Positions 36,811 to 46,608 of a stretch of 64,000 bases of DNA are shown piece after piece. The notes under the pieces are model-generated. The model did no database searches and had not been told where the DNA came from. It was given only the letters and a program-made list of their open reading frames with translations. The stretch is from the NCBI GenBank assembly GCA_964616985.1, contig CAZTVF010000012.1, positions 1 through 64,000 on the forward strand. Direction: 5' to 3'. The stretch comes from CAZTVF01 sp964616985 (GTDB lineage Bacteria; Planctomycetota; Phycisphaerae; SM23-33). The first letter of the stretch is position 1, and the number at the start of each line of letters is the position of its first letter. The translations under genes and the position numbers were made by a program.

Positions 36811-38148
36811 CTACGGCGCGGTGACGAGCTTGGCGAACAACTCCCCGCGCTGCTCGTAGTTGTTGAACATGTCCCAGCTGGCGCAGGCGGGGGAGAGCAG
36901 CACCACGTCGCCGGGTTGGGCAAGCTGCATCGCCGCGGCGACGGCGTCGGGGAATGTCTCGGCGCGGCGGATCACCGGCAGGGGCCCTTGGCAGCAGAGC
37001 TCGGTGGCGGCGAGGATCTTCTCGCGCGTCACGCCCAGCGCCACCACGGCCTTGGCCTTGGCCGCCAGCGCCTTGCCGAAGTCGCCGAAGGCCGAGCCCT
37101 TGTCGTAACCGCCGACGATGATCACGGCCGAGCGAGGCGCGAAGGCGTCCAGCGCCACCATTGCGCCGCCCGGCGTGGTGCACTTGGAATCGTTGTAGTA
37201 CCGCACGCCGCGGCGCTCGGTGACGAACTGCAGCCGGTGCGGCAGGCCGGTAAACTGCTTCAAGGCCGCGGCCGCCGCCTCGCGCGATACGCCCACGTTG
37301 CGTCCCACGGCCCAGGCGGCCTGGGCGTTGGCCTGGTTGTGGCTGCCCGGCACGTTGAGCTCGAATGGCTCGCAGGGCACCGTCTTGGCCGCGCCGCCGG
37401 TGAAGTACTCCACGCGGCTGGGCGCTTCGACGCCCCAGGCGGCGACGATCGGATCGTCGGCGTTGAGGATGAGCACGTCGTCGGCCGACTGAAACCGGAA
37501 GAGGTTCTTCTTCGCCTCGCCGTACGCCTCCAGCGTTCCGTGGCGGTCGAGGTGGTTGGGGGCGAGGTTGGTGACCAGCGCCACGCGCGGCGCGACGCGA
37601 ACCATGGGCAGCTGCTCCAGCTGGAAGCTCGACAGCTCCAGCACCACCACGTGCTGGGGGCGGATCTCGCCCAGCGTATCGAGCAGGCTGCGGCCGATGT
37701 TGCCGCCCACGTGCGTGACATATTTCGTGGCCAGGATCGCGCCGACCATCGCGGTGGTCGTGCTCTTGCCCACGCTGCCGGTGATGCCAACGATGGGGGC
37801 GTTGCACCGCTCGAGGAACAGGTTCATCTCCGTCGTCCAGCGGACGCCCGCGGCGACGGCGCGGCGGAGCAGCGGCATCTCCGGCGGCACGGCCGGGCTC
37901 ACCACCAGCAGCTGGGTGCCGAGGAAATCCTCGTCGAGGTGGCCGCCGAGGTGGAACGTGACGTCCAGGCCCTCCAGCGCGCGGATCGACTCGACGAGCT
38001 CTTCCGGGGGCGCCTTGTCCGAGACGGTGACCTTCGCCCCCTGCGAGCACAGCCAGCGCGTCACGCCGATGCCGCCGCCGAAGCGGCCCAGCCCGACCAC
38101 CGTCACGCGCAGACCTTTGAACTCCAGCCCAATCGTGCGACCATCCAT
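36811..38148 (-). CDS. murD: UDP-N-acetylmuramoylalanine--D-glutamate ligase
   Basis: 445 aa MurD, which adds D-Glu to UDP-MurNAc-L-Ala in peptidoglycan synthesis. The N-terminal Rossmann-like domain is followed by the ATP-binding GITGSVGKSTT (family usually GTNGKST), then ELSSFQLE and LNHLDRH-like (APNHLDRHG) motifs and YNDSKCTTPG. Planctomycetes were once thought to lack peptidoglycan; murD is consistent with a wall. Start at 38148 has AGG 5 nt upstream; an ATG at 38166 lacks one. An M16 peptidase gene lies upstream on the same strand. Confidence 0.93.
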   Translation of the reverse strand: MDGRTIGLEFKGLRVTVVGLGRFGGGIGVTRWLCSQGAKVTVSDKAPPEELVESIRALEGLDVTFHLGGHLDEDFLGTQLLVVSPAVPPEMPLLRRAVAAGVRWTTEMNLFLERCNAPIVGITGSVGKSTTTAMVGAILATKYVTHVGGNIGRSLLDTLGEIRPQHVVVLELSSFQLEQLPMVRVAPRVALVTNLAPNHLDRHGTLEAYGEAKKNLFRFQSADDVLILNADDPIVAAWGVEAPSRVEYFTGGAAKTVPCEPFELNVPGSHNQANAQAAWAVGRNVGVSREAAAAALKQFTGLPHRLQFVTERRGVRYYNDSKCTTPGGAMVALDAFAPRSAVIIVGGYDKGSAFGDFGKALAAKAKAVVALGVTREKILAATELCCQGPLPVIRRAETFPDAVAAAMQLAQPGDVVLLSPACASWDMFNNYEQRGELFAKLVTAP

Positions 38149-38196
38149 GGTACCTGCTCCATCCATATTCGGCGGGCGAACCTGCCCACCTGCAGA

Positions 38197-39426
38197 CTAC
38201 AGCGTTTCCAGCGGCCCCAGCGCCAGCAGCGTGTTGTGCGTGAGGTCGTGCAGGCGGGCGCACTCGATGACCTCGTCGGCAGTGACCGCGAAGATGCGGT
38301 CGATCTGCCTGGCCAGCTCCTGGTACTGCCTGCGGTAGATCCAATCGAAGCCCACGTCGCTCAGCCGGCCCATCGGCAGCTCGCCCTTGAGCGTGAGGCC
38401 CGAGGCGATCTTGTTCTTCGCCGCCTGCATCTCCGCCGCGGTCGGCCCGCCCGAGAGGAACTTGCGGAACTCCTCGTGCGTGATGTCCAGCACCTGCGTT
38501 GCATTGCCCGGGTCGCACGAGAGGAACGTGACGAACACGCCGGCGGCGTCCATCGGGCTGTACGCCACGGCGGCCTCGTCCACCAGCGCGGGCTCCACGA
38601 GCGAGTAGAACAGCCGGCTGCCGGTGCTGTCGCCCAGGATCGTCGTCAGGATCTGCGCGGCCCATCGCCGCTCGTCCTGCGCCGTCGGCGCCGACGACAT
38701 CAGGCCGATGTGCTGCCGCGTCACCTTGCTGTCGGCGATGATCTTCCGCGCCCGCGTTGCCGGCGTCGGCGGGGTGGCGCGAGAGGCCGCCACCGCCGGC
38801 CAGCGGCCGCACAGCTCGGCCACCTGCGCCGCCAGGCGGTCGTAGTCCAGTTTGCCGGCAGCCACCACGGTGATGTTTGCCGGCACGTAGCGGCGGTTGA
38901 AATACGCCTGCATCTGCTCGCGCGTGAGGGCGGCGACCGACTCCCGCGTGCCGGGGATCTCGTTGCCCAGCGGGTGGCCGGCGAAGAACTCCGACATCAG
39001 CTTGTCGTACACGCGGAATCGCGGCTGGTCGTCGTATACGCTGATCTCGTCGAGGATGACCTTCTTCTCGGTGTCGAAGTCCTCCTGCCGCAAGGCTGGG
39101 CGGAGGATGTCGGCCAGCAGTTCGATCACCCGCCCCTGAAACTCCGGCAGGACCGAGGCGTAGTAGATCGTGTTTTCCTCGGTGGTTCCCGCGTTGTAGT
39201 CGGCGCCCATCTCGTCGAACTCGCGGTTGACGTCCCACGTGCTGCGGCGGGCCGTGCCCTTGAACACCATGTGCTCCAGGAAGTGGCTCACGCCGAGGAT
39301 CTCGGGCGTCTCGTCGCGGCTGCCCGTCTTGACGAAGAAGCCCGTGGCGATGGTGGCCGCGTCGGGGTTCCTCTCCGCCGCGATGGACAGGCCGTTGGGC
39401 AGTTGCACGTGCTTGAATTCCATCAT
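38197..39426 (-). CDS. M16 family zinc metallopeptidase (active subunit)
   Basis: 409 aa. The inverzincin motif HFLEH (in VSHFLEHMVFKGT, about residue 48-60) and the downstream ENTIYYASV/ERKV-like Glu region give the zinc site. Resembles PqqL/mitochondrial-processing-peptidase-beta type proteins. It overlaps the upstream M16 gene by ATGA (39423-39426), so the two are likely co-translated subunits of one heterodimer. Substrate unknown. Confidence 0.92.
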   Translation of the reverse strand: MMEFKHVQLPNGLSIAAERNPDAATIATGFFVKTGSRDETPEILGVSHFLEHMVFKGTARRSTWDVNREFDEMGADYNAGTTEENTIYYASVLPEFQGRVIELLADILRPALRQEDFDTEKKVILDEISVYDDQPRFRVYDKLMSEFFAGHPLGNEIPGTRESVAALTREQMQAYFNRRYVPANITVVAAGKLDYDRLAAQVAELCGRWPAVAASRATPPTPATRARKIIADSKVTRQHIGLMSSAPTAQDERRWAAQILTTILGDSTGSRLFYSLVEPALVDEAAVAYSPMDAAGVFVTFLSCDPGNATQVLDITHEEFRKFLSGGPTAAEMQAAKNKIASGLTLKGELPMGRLSDVGFDWIYRRQYQELARQIDRIFAVTADEVIECARLHDLTHNTLLALGPLETL

Positions 39427-40667
39427 GCCTCCACCGCCTTGGCGTCCAGCGGGGACGGCCCCACGACGAGCATGGTGAATCGCCGCGGGGGGTACTGTCG
39501 CAGGTAGTCGAGGATGTCGTTCACGCCCGTGTTCTCGATGGCGGCCGACAGCTCTTCCAGGCTGCGCAGGCGGCCGAGGTGGTACCAGTCGCCCACCAGG
39601 GCGCCCGCCCGGGCGGGGGTGCTCTCGCCCTGCATGATCAGCCCGGCCTTGAGCTGCACGCGCGATCGTTCCAGTTCGTCCTCGCCAATACCCTCGCTCA
39701 GCCGCTGCAGCTCGCGGACCGTCACCTCCAGCGTTTCCTGGGCCTGCTGGGGCCCGGCGCCGGCGTACGTGAACATGCCCGCCAGGTGCTTGAGGCTGTG
39801 GTACCGGCTGGAGACGTGGTACGCCAGGCCGCGCTTGTCGCGAACCTCGGTGAACAGCCGGCTGCTCATGCCGCCCGACAGCACGCTCTCGGCCAGGCGG
39901 GCGGCATAATAAGAAGGATGATCCGCGGGCACGGCCTCGTGGGCCAAGGCCAGGTGCGTCTGCGAGGTCTCCTTGTGCACGAAGGTCACGCCGCCCACGG
40001 CGGGCGCGGTGTCGATGGCGGCCGGGGCCGGGCCGGACCAGTCGCCGAAGTGCCGCTGGGCCAGCGCGCAGAAGGCGGGCCAGTCGATCGCGCCGGCGAC
40101 GGCGAGGATGGCGCCCTGCGGCGTGAGGCGGCCGCGGGCGTGATCGCGCACGGCCGGGGCGGCCAGGGCCTCCAGCGAGGCGGGCTCGCCGTACACGCTG
40201 CGCCCCAGCGGGCTGGGGTAGAACTTGTCGCGGAGGATGATGTTGCACTTGCGGGCGGGCTCGTCCTCCAGGGCCTCCAGGTCCTGCAGGGCCAGGTCGC
40301 GGCAGGGCTCGAAGGTGTCGTCGTCCAGGCGGGGGCGGCGGAGGATGTCGGCGTAGATCGCCACCACGTCGGGGAGGTTGCGGCCCAACTGGGCGGCCGA
40401 GAACTGCAGTTGCTCGCTGAGGACGTTCTCGCTGTGCTGGCAGCCGAGGAAATCCAGGGCGTCGTTGAGCTGGCGGCTGTCGCGCGGGCCGGCGCCGCGG
40501 AAGCACCACTCGCACAAGACCGAGGCCGCCCCTTCCTGGCCGGCGGGGTCGTGCGCCGCCCCGCAGGGCACGAGCATCGACATCGCCGTCGACGACACGT
40601 GCTCCATCCGTTGCCCCAGCAGCGTCATGCCGTTGGGCAGTTCCTTGATGAAGAATTCCTGGGGCAT
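39423..40667 (-). CDS. M16 family peptidase-like protein (inactive subunit)
   Basis: 414 aa. It has the M16 fold but the position of HxxEH reads SVLCEWCFRG, so the zinc ligands are missing. The C-terminal R/Y region (RDKRGLAYHV, about residue 295) is retained. This matches the alpha subunits of M16 pairs, which bind substrate. First gene of the M16 pair; start ATG at 40667. Confidence 0.9.
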   Translation of the reverse strand: MPQEFFIKELPNGMTLLGQRMEHVSSTAMSMLVPCGAAHDPAGQEGAASVLCEWCFRGAGPRDSRQLNDALDFLGCQHSENVLSEQLQFSAAQLGRNLPDVVAIYADILRRPRLDDDTFEPCRDLALQDLEALEDEPARKCNIILRDKFYPSPLGRSVYGEPASLEALAAPAVRDHARGRLTPQGAILAVAGAIDWPAFCALAQRHFGDWSGPAPAAIDTAPAVGGVTFVHKETSQTHLALAHEAVPADHPSYYAARLAESVLSGGMSSRLFTEVRDKRGLAYHVSSRYHSLKHLAGMFTYAGAGPQQAQETLEVTVRELQRLSEGIGEDELERSRVQLKAGLIMQGESTPARAGALVGDWYHLGRLRSLEELSAAIENTGVNDILDYLRQYPPRRFTMLVVGPSPLDAKAVEA

Positions 40668-41012
40668 CTCGTCCTTTTCGCTCCCTGGGCGCAGGCGTTC
40701 GCCTCGCGGCCGGTCCTTGCCGCGGTCGCGTCCCGACTCGCCGCCCCGAATTCTAGCGGCTTTGCCCGCCGAGGCAACCAACAAAACCCCCACCCGCAAA
40801 TCAGGGTTGGAAAATCGAACCCGAACATCGGCAGGCAAGCCCGAATGCCCCTCTTCCATGCCGCCGGCGGCGCCGTCGTCATCGGCCACAGCACCGAGGA
40901 TGGGCCACGGAGTAGACACGTCGATCATCGAAGGCGAATGGTGGGCAAGCCTGCCCACCCTACGGTTCTTCGCCGGGTGGACTTTTTCGCGGCGGGCGGT
41001 TAACTTGTCGCC
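40668..41012. other. Gene-free region between divergent M16 and gpsA genes
   Basis: 345 bases. It contains the perfect 8-bp hairpin GGTGGGCA/TGCCCACC at 40940-40959 and the candidate gpsA promoter. Otherwise nothing recognised. Confidence 0.5.
40978..41005 (+). promoter_or_regulatory. Candidate gpsA promoter
   Basis: TGGACT at 40978-40983, a 16-bp spacer and TTAACT at 41000-41005, 7 nt before the ATG with no Shine-Dalgarno. Probably leaderless. Confidence 0.4.
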
Positions 41013-42023
41013 ATGCCGGAGATGATTTCTGTTATCGGTGATGGGGCGATGGGCACGCTGTGCGCGGTGATGATGGCGCAGAACGGCGCGCGCGTCAGGC
41101 TGTGGTCGGCGTTCCCCAAGAACGCGGCCGAGATGGCGCAGCTGCGCGAGAACCGCCACTTCCTGCCGGGCCTGGCCATCCCCAACGCCATCGAAATCAC
41201 CGCCGACGACAAGCTCGCACTGGCCGGCGCGGACCTGGCCGTCTCGGCCGTGCCCACGCAGTTCATCCGCCGCGTGTGGGACCGCCTGCGCCCCCACGCC
41301 GGCAAGGGCCTGCCCATCTGCTCGGTCGCCAAGGGCATCGAGAACAAGACGCTGCTTCGCCCCTCGCAGGTGCTGGCCGACGCCTTGGACGGCCCAGCCG
41401 GCAGTTCGAGGCCGCTGGCGGTGCTGTCGGGCCCGTGCATCGCCCCGGAGGTGGCCCGCCAGCTGCCGGCCACGGTGACGGTCGCGTCGGCCGACGCGGC
41501 CCTGGCCGCCCGCGTGCAGCAGTCGTTCAGCCGCCCGTACTTCCGCGTATACACCAACCCCGATGTGATCGGCACGGAGCTGGCCGGGGCCACCAAGAAC
41601 GTCATCGCCATCGCCGCGGGCATCCTGGACGGCCTGGGCGCAGGCGACAACGCCAAGGCCGCCCTGCTCACCCGGGGCTTGGTCGAGATCACCCGCCTGG
41701 GCTTGGCCATGGGCGCCAAGGCCGAGACCTTCACCGGCCTGGCCGGCATGGGCGACCTGGTCACCACGTGCATCTCCCCCGTCGGCCGCAACCGCTCGTT
41801 CGGCGAGGCCATCGGCAAGGGCAAGACGGTGGCCGAGGCCCTGGGCGCCACCGAGTCCGTCGTCGAGGGCGTGGCCACCACCACCAGCGTGGTCGAGCTG
41901 GCCCAGCGGCACCAGATCGAGATGCCCCTCACTCAGGGCGTGTACGACGTGCTGTTCAACGGCGTCCGCGCCGCCGACGCCCTCAGCGCCCTGATGGCCC
42001 GGCCGCTCAAGCGGGAGTCGTAA
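41013..42023 (+). CDS. gpsA: Glycerol-3-phosphate dehydrogenase [NAD(P)+]
   Basis: 336 aa. The Rossmann motif is variant, VIGDGAMGTL, and the substrate loop LSGPCIAPEVA stands for the usual LSGPSFAxEV. The catalytic lysine region GATKNVIAIAAG is intact, as is the C-terminal FxGLAGMGDL motif. It makes glycerol-3-phosphate for phospholipids. Length normal. Confidence 0.95.
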   Translation: MPEMISVIGDGAMGTLCAVMMAQNGARVRLWSAFPKNAAEMAQLRENRHFLPGLAIPNAIEITADDKLALAGADLAVSAVPTQFIRRVWDRLRPHAGKGLPICSVAKGIENKTLLRPSQVLADALDGPAGSSRPLAVLSGPCIAPEVARQLPATVTVASADAALAARVQQSFSRPYFRVYTNPDVIGTELAGATKNVIAIAAGILDGLGAGDNAKAALLTRGLVEITRLGLAMGAKAETFTGLAGMGDLVTTCISPVGRNRSFGEAIGKGKTVAEALGATESVVEGVATTTSVVELAQRHQIEMPLTQGVYDVLFNGVRAADALSALMARPLKRES

Positions 42024-42038
42024 CGCAATAAAGAATCT

Positions 42039-42195
42039 CACCACAAAGGACACAAAGAACACAAAGGAATGCAGAAGCAAGCGGCAACTCTTGGCGACGT
42101 AACACGCCCTGGCCGTCGATGGTCAGAGGGCGGCGCCAGAATCCGAATCGGCGGTGCATTGAACTGTCTTTGTGATCTTTGTGCTCTTTGTGGTG
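42039..42195. repeat. CACAAAG inverted repeat pair
   Basis: CACCACAAAGGACACAAAGA runs from 42039, and its near reverse complement, ending CTCTTTGTGGTG, occupies 42167-42195. The arms consist of CACAAAG units and flank about 100 bp. Similar CACAAAG-type repeats are scattered in planctomycete genomes. Confidence 0.65.
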
Positions 42196-42224
42196 GCTTT
42201 TAGAACGCCACCCCAGGAGCCAAG

Positions 42225-45200
42225 ATGAAAGCACGCTATTCCTTCACCGAGACCGGCCTGACGGTCATCGACAACTACAACGAGGCCCGGGCATTCTCGA
42301 GCTTCTTCCCTGCTATCGCCGGGCTGGACGGCATCCCGATGTGGGCCTTCTACACCAACCGCGGGCAGTGCATCTCGTCGTTCGGGCCCGAGGACAAGGA
42401 CAAGGGCATCCTCGAATTCCACTCGGCCAACCGGTCGTATCAGCTCACGCCGCTGGTGGGCTTCCGCACCTTCCTCAAGGTGCCGCAAGGCCGCGTGTAC
42501 GAGCCCTTCCGTCCCTCGACCGAGAACGATCGCGACGGCTGCACCAACCAGATGATCTACGGCCCGGCCTTCGTGAAGCTGGTGGAAACCAACCCCGCCC
42601 TGGGGCTTCGCACGGAAGTGACGTTCATCACCGTCCCCGGCGAGATCTTCCCGGCGATGGCCCGCCGAGTGCGGGTGGAAAACATCGGCACCAGCCCGCT
42701 GGCCATCGAGATCGCCGACGGCCTGCCGTACGTGAAATCGTACGGCCTGTTGCAGGGGCACGTGAAGCTGATGTCCTGCACGTCCGAGGCGTGGGTGGGC
42801 GTGAGCAACTACCAGCGGAACGTCCCCGTCTACAAGCTCAAGATCCAGATCACCGACCGTCCCGAGCAGGACGAGATCGACCACGGCGGCACGTTCTCGG
42901 CCTTCTTCGACGCGGCGGGCAAATTGCTGCCGGCGATCATCGACCCCGCGGCCATCTTCGGACCGCGGACCGATCTGAACACTCCCGCGGCCTTCGCCGC
43001 CGCCACGCCGTACCGCCTGCCGGCGACGCAGACGTTCGAGAACTACACGCCCTGCGCGATGACGGCGGCGACGCTGGAATTGGCCGCCGGCGAGGCGAAG
43101 GAAATCCACGCCGTCTTCGGCCACGCCAACGACAGCCGGCGCGTGGAAGAGTTCGCCGCCCGCTGCGCCGCGCCCGACTGGTTTGCGGCCAAGCTCGCGC
43201 AGAACGAGCAGGTGATGGGCGGCATCCTCAACAACGCCGCGACCTTCTCATCCTGCGGCGACTTCGACAACTACTGCCGCCTGACGTACCTGGACAACAC
43301 GCTCCGCGGCGGCCTGCCCGTCACGCTCGCCGATGCCACCGGCCGCAAGCACGTCTTCAACGTGTTCGGGCGCGTGCACGGCGACATGGAACGCGACTAC
43401 AACCACATCGTCGTCGAGCCCGCCTTCTGGTCACAGGGCAACGGCAACTATCGCGACGTGGCCCAGAACCGCCGCAACGACATCTGGTTCAACCCCGACG
43501 TCCGCGACAGCGCGATCTTCTACTTCATGAACCTGCTGCAGCTGGACGGCTACAACCCGCTGCGCCTCCGCGGCAGCTACTTCCAGCTGCAAGATGCCGC
43601 CGGCATGGACGCGGTGCTGGCCTCGGCCATCGCCGACGAACCGCAGCGGGCGGCGATCCGCAAGCTGCTGACCAAGCCCTTCTCGCCGGGCGGGGTGCTG
43701 ACGGCCCTGGCCGAGCACAACATCGCGACGGCGTCGGGCCCCATGGACCTCTTGGCCCAGGCGATCTCCCGCAGCCGCCGCGTGGAGAACGTGAACTTCG
43801 GCGAGGGCTACTGGAGCGATCACTGGTTCTACAACCTCGACTTCCTCGACAGCTACCTGTCGCTGTTCCCCGAGGGCCTCGAGGACCTGCTCGTCGGCAA
43901 CCGCCAGTACACGTATTACCAGCCCTGCGTGCAGGTGAACCCGCGGAGCCAGCGGTTCGTGCTGCGCGACGGCAAGCCGTTCCACTCGAACAACCTCACG
44001 CACGACGAGGAGAAGCTCAAGGCCCAGAGCTGGCTGGACGACTGCGTCCGCACGCGAAACGGCAAGGGCGATGTCTACCACACGTGCCTGGCCGGCAAGC
44101 TGCTGTGCCTGGCCGCCGTCAAGCTCGCCACGCTCGACCCCTTCGGCGTGGGCGTGGAGATGGAAGCGGGGCGGCCGAACTGGGACGATTCCATCAATGG
44201 CATCCCCGGCATCTTCGGCTCGAGCACCAACGAGACGATCGAGCTCTACCGCCTGGTGACGTTCCTGCTGGAGGCGTGCAACAAGAAGGCCTTCGCCAGC
44301 GTGGACGTGCCGGTGGAGGTCGCGCGGTTCATCCGCGAACTCAAGCGGATCCTGAAGGAAACGGGCGCCGCCGCCGACAAGGCCTTCGAATTCTGGGACC
44401 GCTCGAACACGGCCAAGGAACGCTACCGCGAATCGGTGACCCAGGGCATCCGCGGGGCGGAGCGCGCCCTGTCGATGACGTACATCCGCGGCTTCCTCAA
44501 GGCGGCCGCGGCCAAGCTGCGGGCGGGCATCGAGCGGGCGATGGACCCCGCGACCGGCGTGATCAACGGCTACTTCTGGCACGACATGGTCGAGTTCGAC
44601 CAGGGCGAGGAGGGCGGACGCGTGGTGATCGTGCCGCGCCGCTTCACGCAGACGCCGACCGTGCCGTTCCTCGAAGCGCCCATGCACTACCTCCGCATCG
44701 CCGCGCGCGACGAGGCCGTGAAACAGTACCAGGCCGTCCGCTCGTCGGGGCTGTATGACGCCAAGCTGGGCATGTACAAGGTGTGTGCGTCGCTGAAGGA
44801 CCAGCCGCGCCAACTGGGCCGCGTGACGAGCTTCACCCCGGGCTGGCTGGAGAATGAATCCATCTGGCTGCATATGGAATACAAGTACCTGCTCGAGCTG
44901 CTTCGCAGCGGGCTGGGCGAGCAGTTCTTCGACGACTTCCGCAAGGCGGGCATCTGCTTCCAGGACGCCGCCGTCTACGGCCGCTCCATCCTGGAGAACG
45001 TGTCGTTCCTCGTGTGCTCGGCCAACCCGAACGAGTCGCTGCATGGCGGCGGCTTCTACGCGCGGCTGAGCGGGGCGACGGCCGAGTTCGTATCGATGTG
45101 GCTTTACATGAACCTGGGGCCCCAGCCCTTCCGCCTCGACGACGACGGGCGCCTCTCGCTCCGCTTCGCCCCCGTGCTGCCGGGCTGGCTGTTCGCCGCC

Positions 45201-45479
45201 TCGGCCCGCAAGGTGAGCTTCCTCCGCAACGGCCGAAACGTGGAGGCCGAGCTGCCCGCGCACCACTATGCCTTCGTGCTGCTGGGCAAGACGCTGGTGA
45301 CGTATACCAATGCCGCGGGCGTGGACACGTACGGCCCCATCGGCGCCCGCGCGTCGGCCATCGATCTCGTCGACGACGCCGGGACGACGATCCACGTCGA
45401 CGGCGAGAGCCTGGGCAGCGACCTCGCCTCGCGCGTCCGCAACGGCGAGTTCAAGACGATCACCGTGACGCTGAGCTGA
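42225..45479 (+). CDS. GH94-like glycoside phosphorylase family protein
   Basis: 1084 aa, cellobiose-phosphorylase-like (COG3459). An N-terminal beta-sandwich region leads into an (alpha/alpha)6 barrel. The motif GRPNWDDSINGIPG near residue 650 resembles the GDWND catalytic-acid segment of GH94. WSQGNGNYRDVAQNRR and YQPCVQ fit a barrel of this type. Family members phosphorolyse beta-glucosides or oligosaccharides. Which sugar is used cannot be told, and GH149/GH161-like enzymes are alternatives. AGGAG precedes the start. An esterase follows in the same direction. Confidence 0.7.
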   Translation: MKARYSFTETGLTVIDNYNEARAFSSFFPAIAGLDGIPMWAFYTNRGQCISSFGPEDKDKGILEFHSANRSYQLTPLVGFRTFLKVPQGRVYEPFRPSTENDRDGCTNQMIYGPAFVKLVETNPALGLRTEVTFITVPGEIFPAMARRVRVENIGTSPLAIEIADGLPYVKSYGLLQGHVKLMSCTSEAWVGVSNYQRNVPVYKLKIQITDRPEQDEIDHGGTFSAFFDAAGKLLPAIIDPAAIFGPRTDLNTPAAFAAATPYRLPATQTFENYTPCAMTAATLELAAGEAKEIHAVFGHANDSRRVEEFAARCAAPDWFAAKLAQNEQVMGGILNNAATFSSCGDFDNYCRLTYLDNTLRGGLPVTLADATGRKHVFNVFGRVHGDMERDYNHIVVEPAFWSQGNGNYRDVAQNRRNDIWFNPDVRDSAIFYFMNLLQLDGYNPLRLRGSYFQLQDAAGMDAVLASAIADEPQRAAIRKLLTKPFSPGGVLTALAEHNIATASGPMDLLAQAISRSRRVENVNFGEGYWSDHWFYNLDFLDSYLSLFPEGLEDLLVGNRQYTYYQPCVQVNPRSQRFVLRDGKPFHSNNLTHDEEKLKAQSWLDDCVRTRNGKGDVYHTCLAGKLLCLAAVKLATLDPFGVGVEMEAGRPNWDDSINGIPGIFGSSTNETIELYRLVTFLLEACNKKAFASVDVPVEVARFIRELKRILKETGAAADKAFEFWDRSNTAKERYRESVTQGIRGAERALSMTYIRGFLKAAAAKLRAGIERAMDPATGVINGYFWHDMVEFDQGEEGGRVVIVPRRFTQTPTVPFLEAPMHYLRIAARDEAVKQYQAVRSSGLYDAKLGMYKVCASLKDQPRQLGRVTSFTPGWLENESIWLHMEYKYLLELLRSGLGEQFFDDFRKAGICFQDAAVYGRSILENVSFLVCSANPNESLHGGGFYARLSGATAEFVSMWLYMNLGPQPFRLDDDGRLSLRFAPVLPGWLFAASARKVSFLRNGRNVEAELPAHHYAFVLLGKTLVTYTNAAGVDTYGPIGARASAIDLVDDAGTTIHVDGESLGSDLASRVRNGEFKTITVTLS

Positions 45480-45546
45480 GGCCGCTCCTGAATCGGCGAA
45501 ACTGGCCGCGGCCGGCCGCGTTCAAGCTTCCGGAAGGAAATCCGCT

Positions 45547-46569
45547 ATGACCACTGCGTTCAACTATTCGCCGTCGATCCAGCACCAGCTCATGATGAAG
45601 AGCATCACCCCGTCGCACGCCTACACCGGCGGCGACGTGCGGGCGTGGCAGGCGGCGCTGGCCCCGAAACTGGCCGGCGTGCTGGGGCTCGATCTCCAGA
45701 TCGGCCGCCGCGTGCCCCTCAACGTCCGCTCGCTGTGGACGCGGCCGCATGAGCATGGCACGATCGAGAAGATCGTCTTCACGGCCGAGCCCGGCAGCGA
45801 CGTGCCCGCCTACGTCTGCCTGCCGAAGAACGCCCGCCCGCCGTACCGCTTCTTCATCTGCCTGCAGGGCCACTCCACCGGCATGCACAACTCCATCGGC
45901 GTGACGCGCCAGGACGAGAGCCAGCCGCTGGCCATCGAGGGCGACCGCGACTTCGGCATCGGCTGCATGGCCCGCGGCATCGCCGCCCTCTGCATCGAGC
46001 AGCGATCGTTTGGCGAGCGCGGCGAAACACTCATCCCCGCAAGCTTCGACTACCTCTGCCACCAGGCCGTGGTGCACGCGATGATGCTCGGCCGCACGCT
46101 GATCGGCGAGCGGGTGTTCGACGTCGACCGCGGCATCGACTATCTCGAGTCGCGCGGCGACGTGGACATGGGCCGCGTCGGCGTCATGGGCAACTCCGGC
46201 GGCGGCACGGTGACGATGTTCGCCTCGCTGCTGCCGCGGCTGAAGATGGCGATGCCCTCGTGCTGCTTCAGCACGTTCCGCCAGTCGCTCATGTCGGTCT
46301 TCCACTGCATGTGCAACTTCATCCCGGGCCTCTACCCGCTGGCCGACATGGCCGATGTTGTGGGGTTGTACGCCCCGCGGCCGATCGTCGTGGTGTCGGG
46401 CAAGGAGGACGGCATCTTCCCGCTGTCGGGCGCCCGCAGCGAGTTCGCCCGTCTCAAGAGCATCTACGAGGGCCTCGGCGCCGGCGACCGCTGCCGCCTC
46501 GTCGAAGGCAACGGCGGCCATCGCTTCTACGCCGACGACGCCTGGCCCGTAATGATGTCCATGATGTAG
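45547..46569 (+). CDS. Alpha/beta-hydrolase, acetyl-xylan-esterase-like
   Basis: 340 aa. The nucleophile motif GNSGGG (Ser about residue 217) and a C-terminal His (GGHRFY) form the triad, with DG in SGKEDGIFPLSG as the acid region. Similar to the Abhydrolase_7/xylan esterase type proteins. No signal peptide. GGAAGGA lies before the start. It follows the phosphorylase after 67 bp, suggesting a carbohydrate-deacylation role. Confidence 0.82.
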   Translation: MTTAFNYSPSIQHQLMMKSITPSHAYTGGDVRAWQAALAPKLAGVLGLDLQIGRRVPLNVRSLWTRPHEHGTIEKIVFTAEPGSDVPAYVCLPKNARPPYRFFICLQGHSTGMHNSIGVTRQDESQPLAIEGDRDFGIGCMARGIAALCIEQRSFGERGETLIPASFDYLCHQAVVHAMMLGRTLIGERVFDVDRGIDYLESRGDVDMGRVGVMGNSGGGTVTMFASLLPRLKMAMPSCCFSTFRQSLMSVFHCMCNFIPGLYPLADMADVVGLYAPRPIVVVSGKEDGIFPLSGARSEFARLKSIYEGLGAGDRCRLVEGNGGHRFYADDAWPVMMSMM

Positions 46570-46608
46570 ATGAATGGGGTGCCACAGGGAAAGGGTGCCA
46601 TGGAGAAA

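Noticed and set aside
36773..39238. Long minus-strand frame overlapping murD and the M16 gene
   Set aside because: Glycine/arginine-rich shadow translation; the true genes are in another frame with clear motifs.
42179..44758. Long plus-strand frame inside the phosphorylase gene
   Set aside because: Out-of-frame shadow with Arg/Pro-rich composition.
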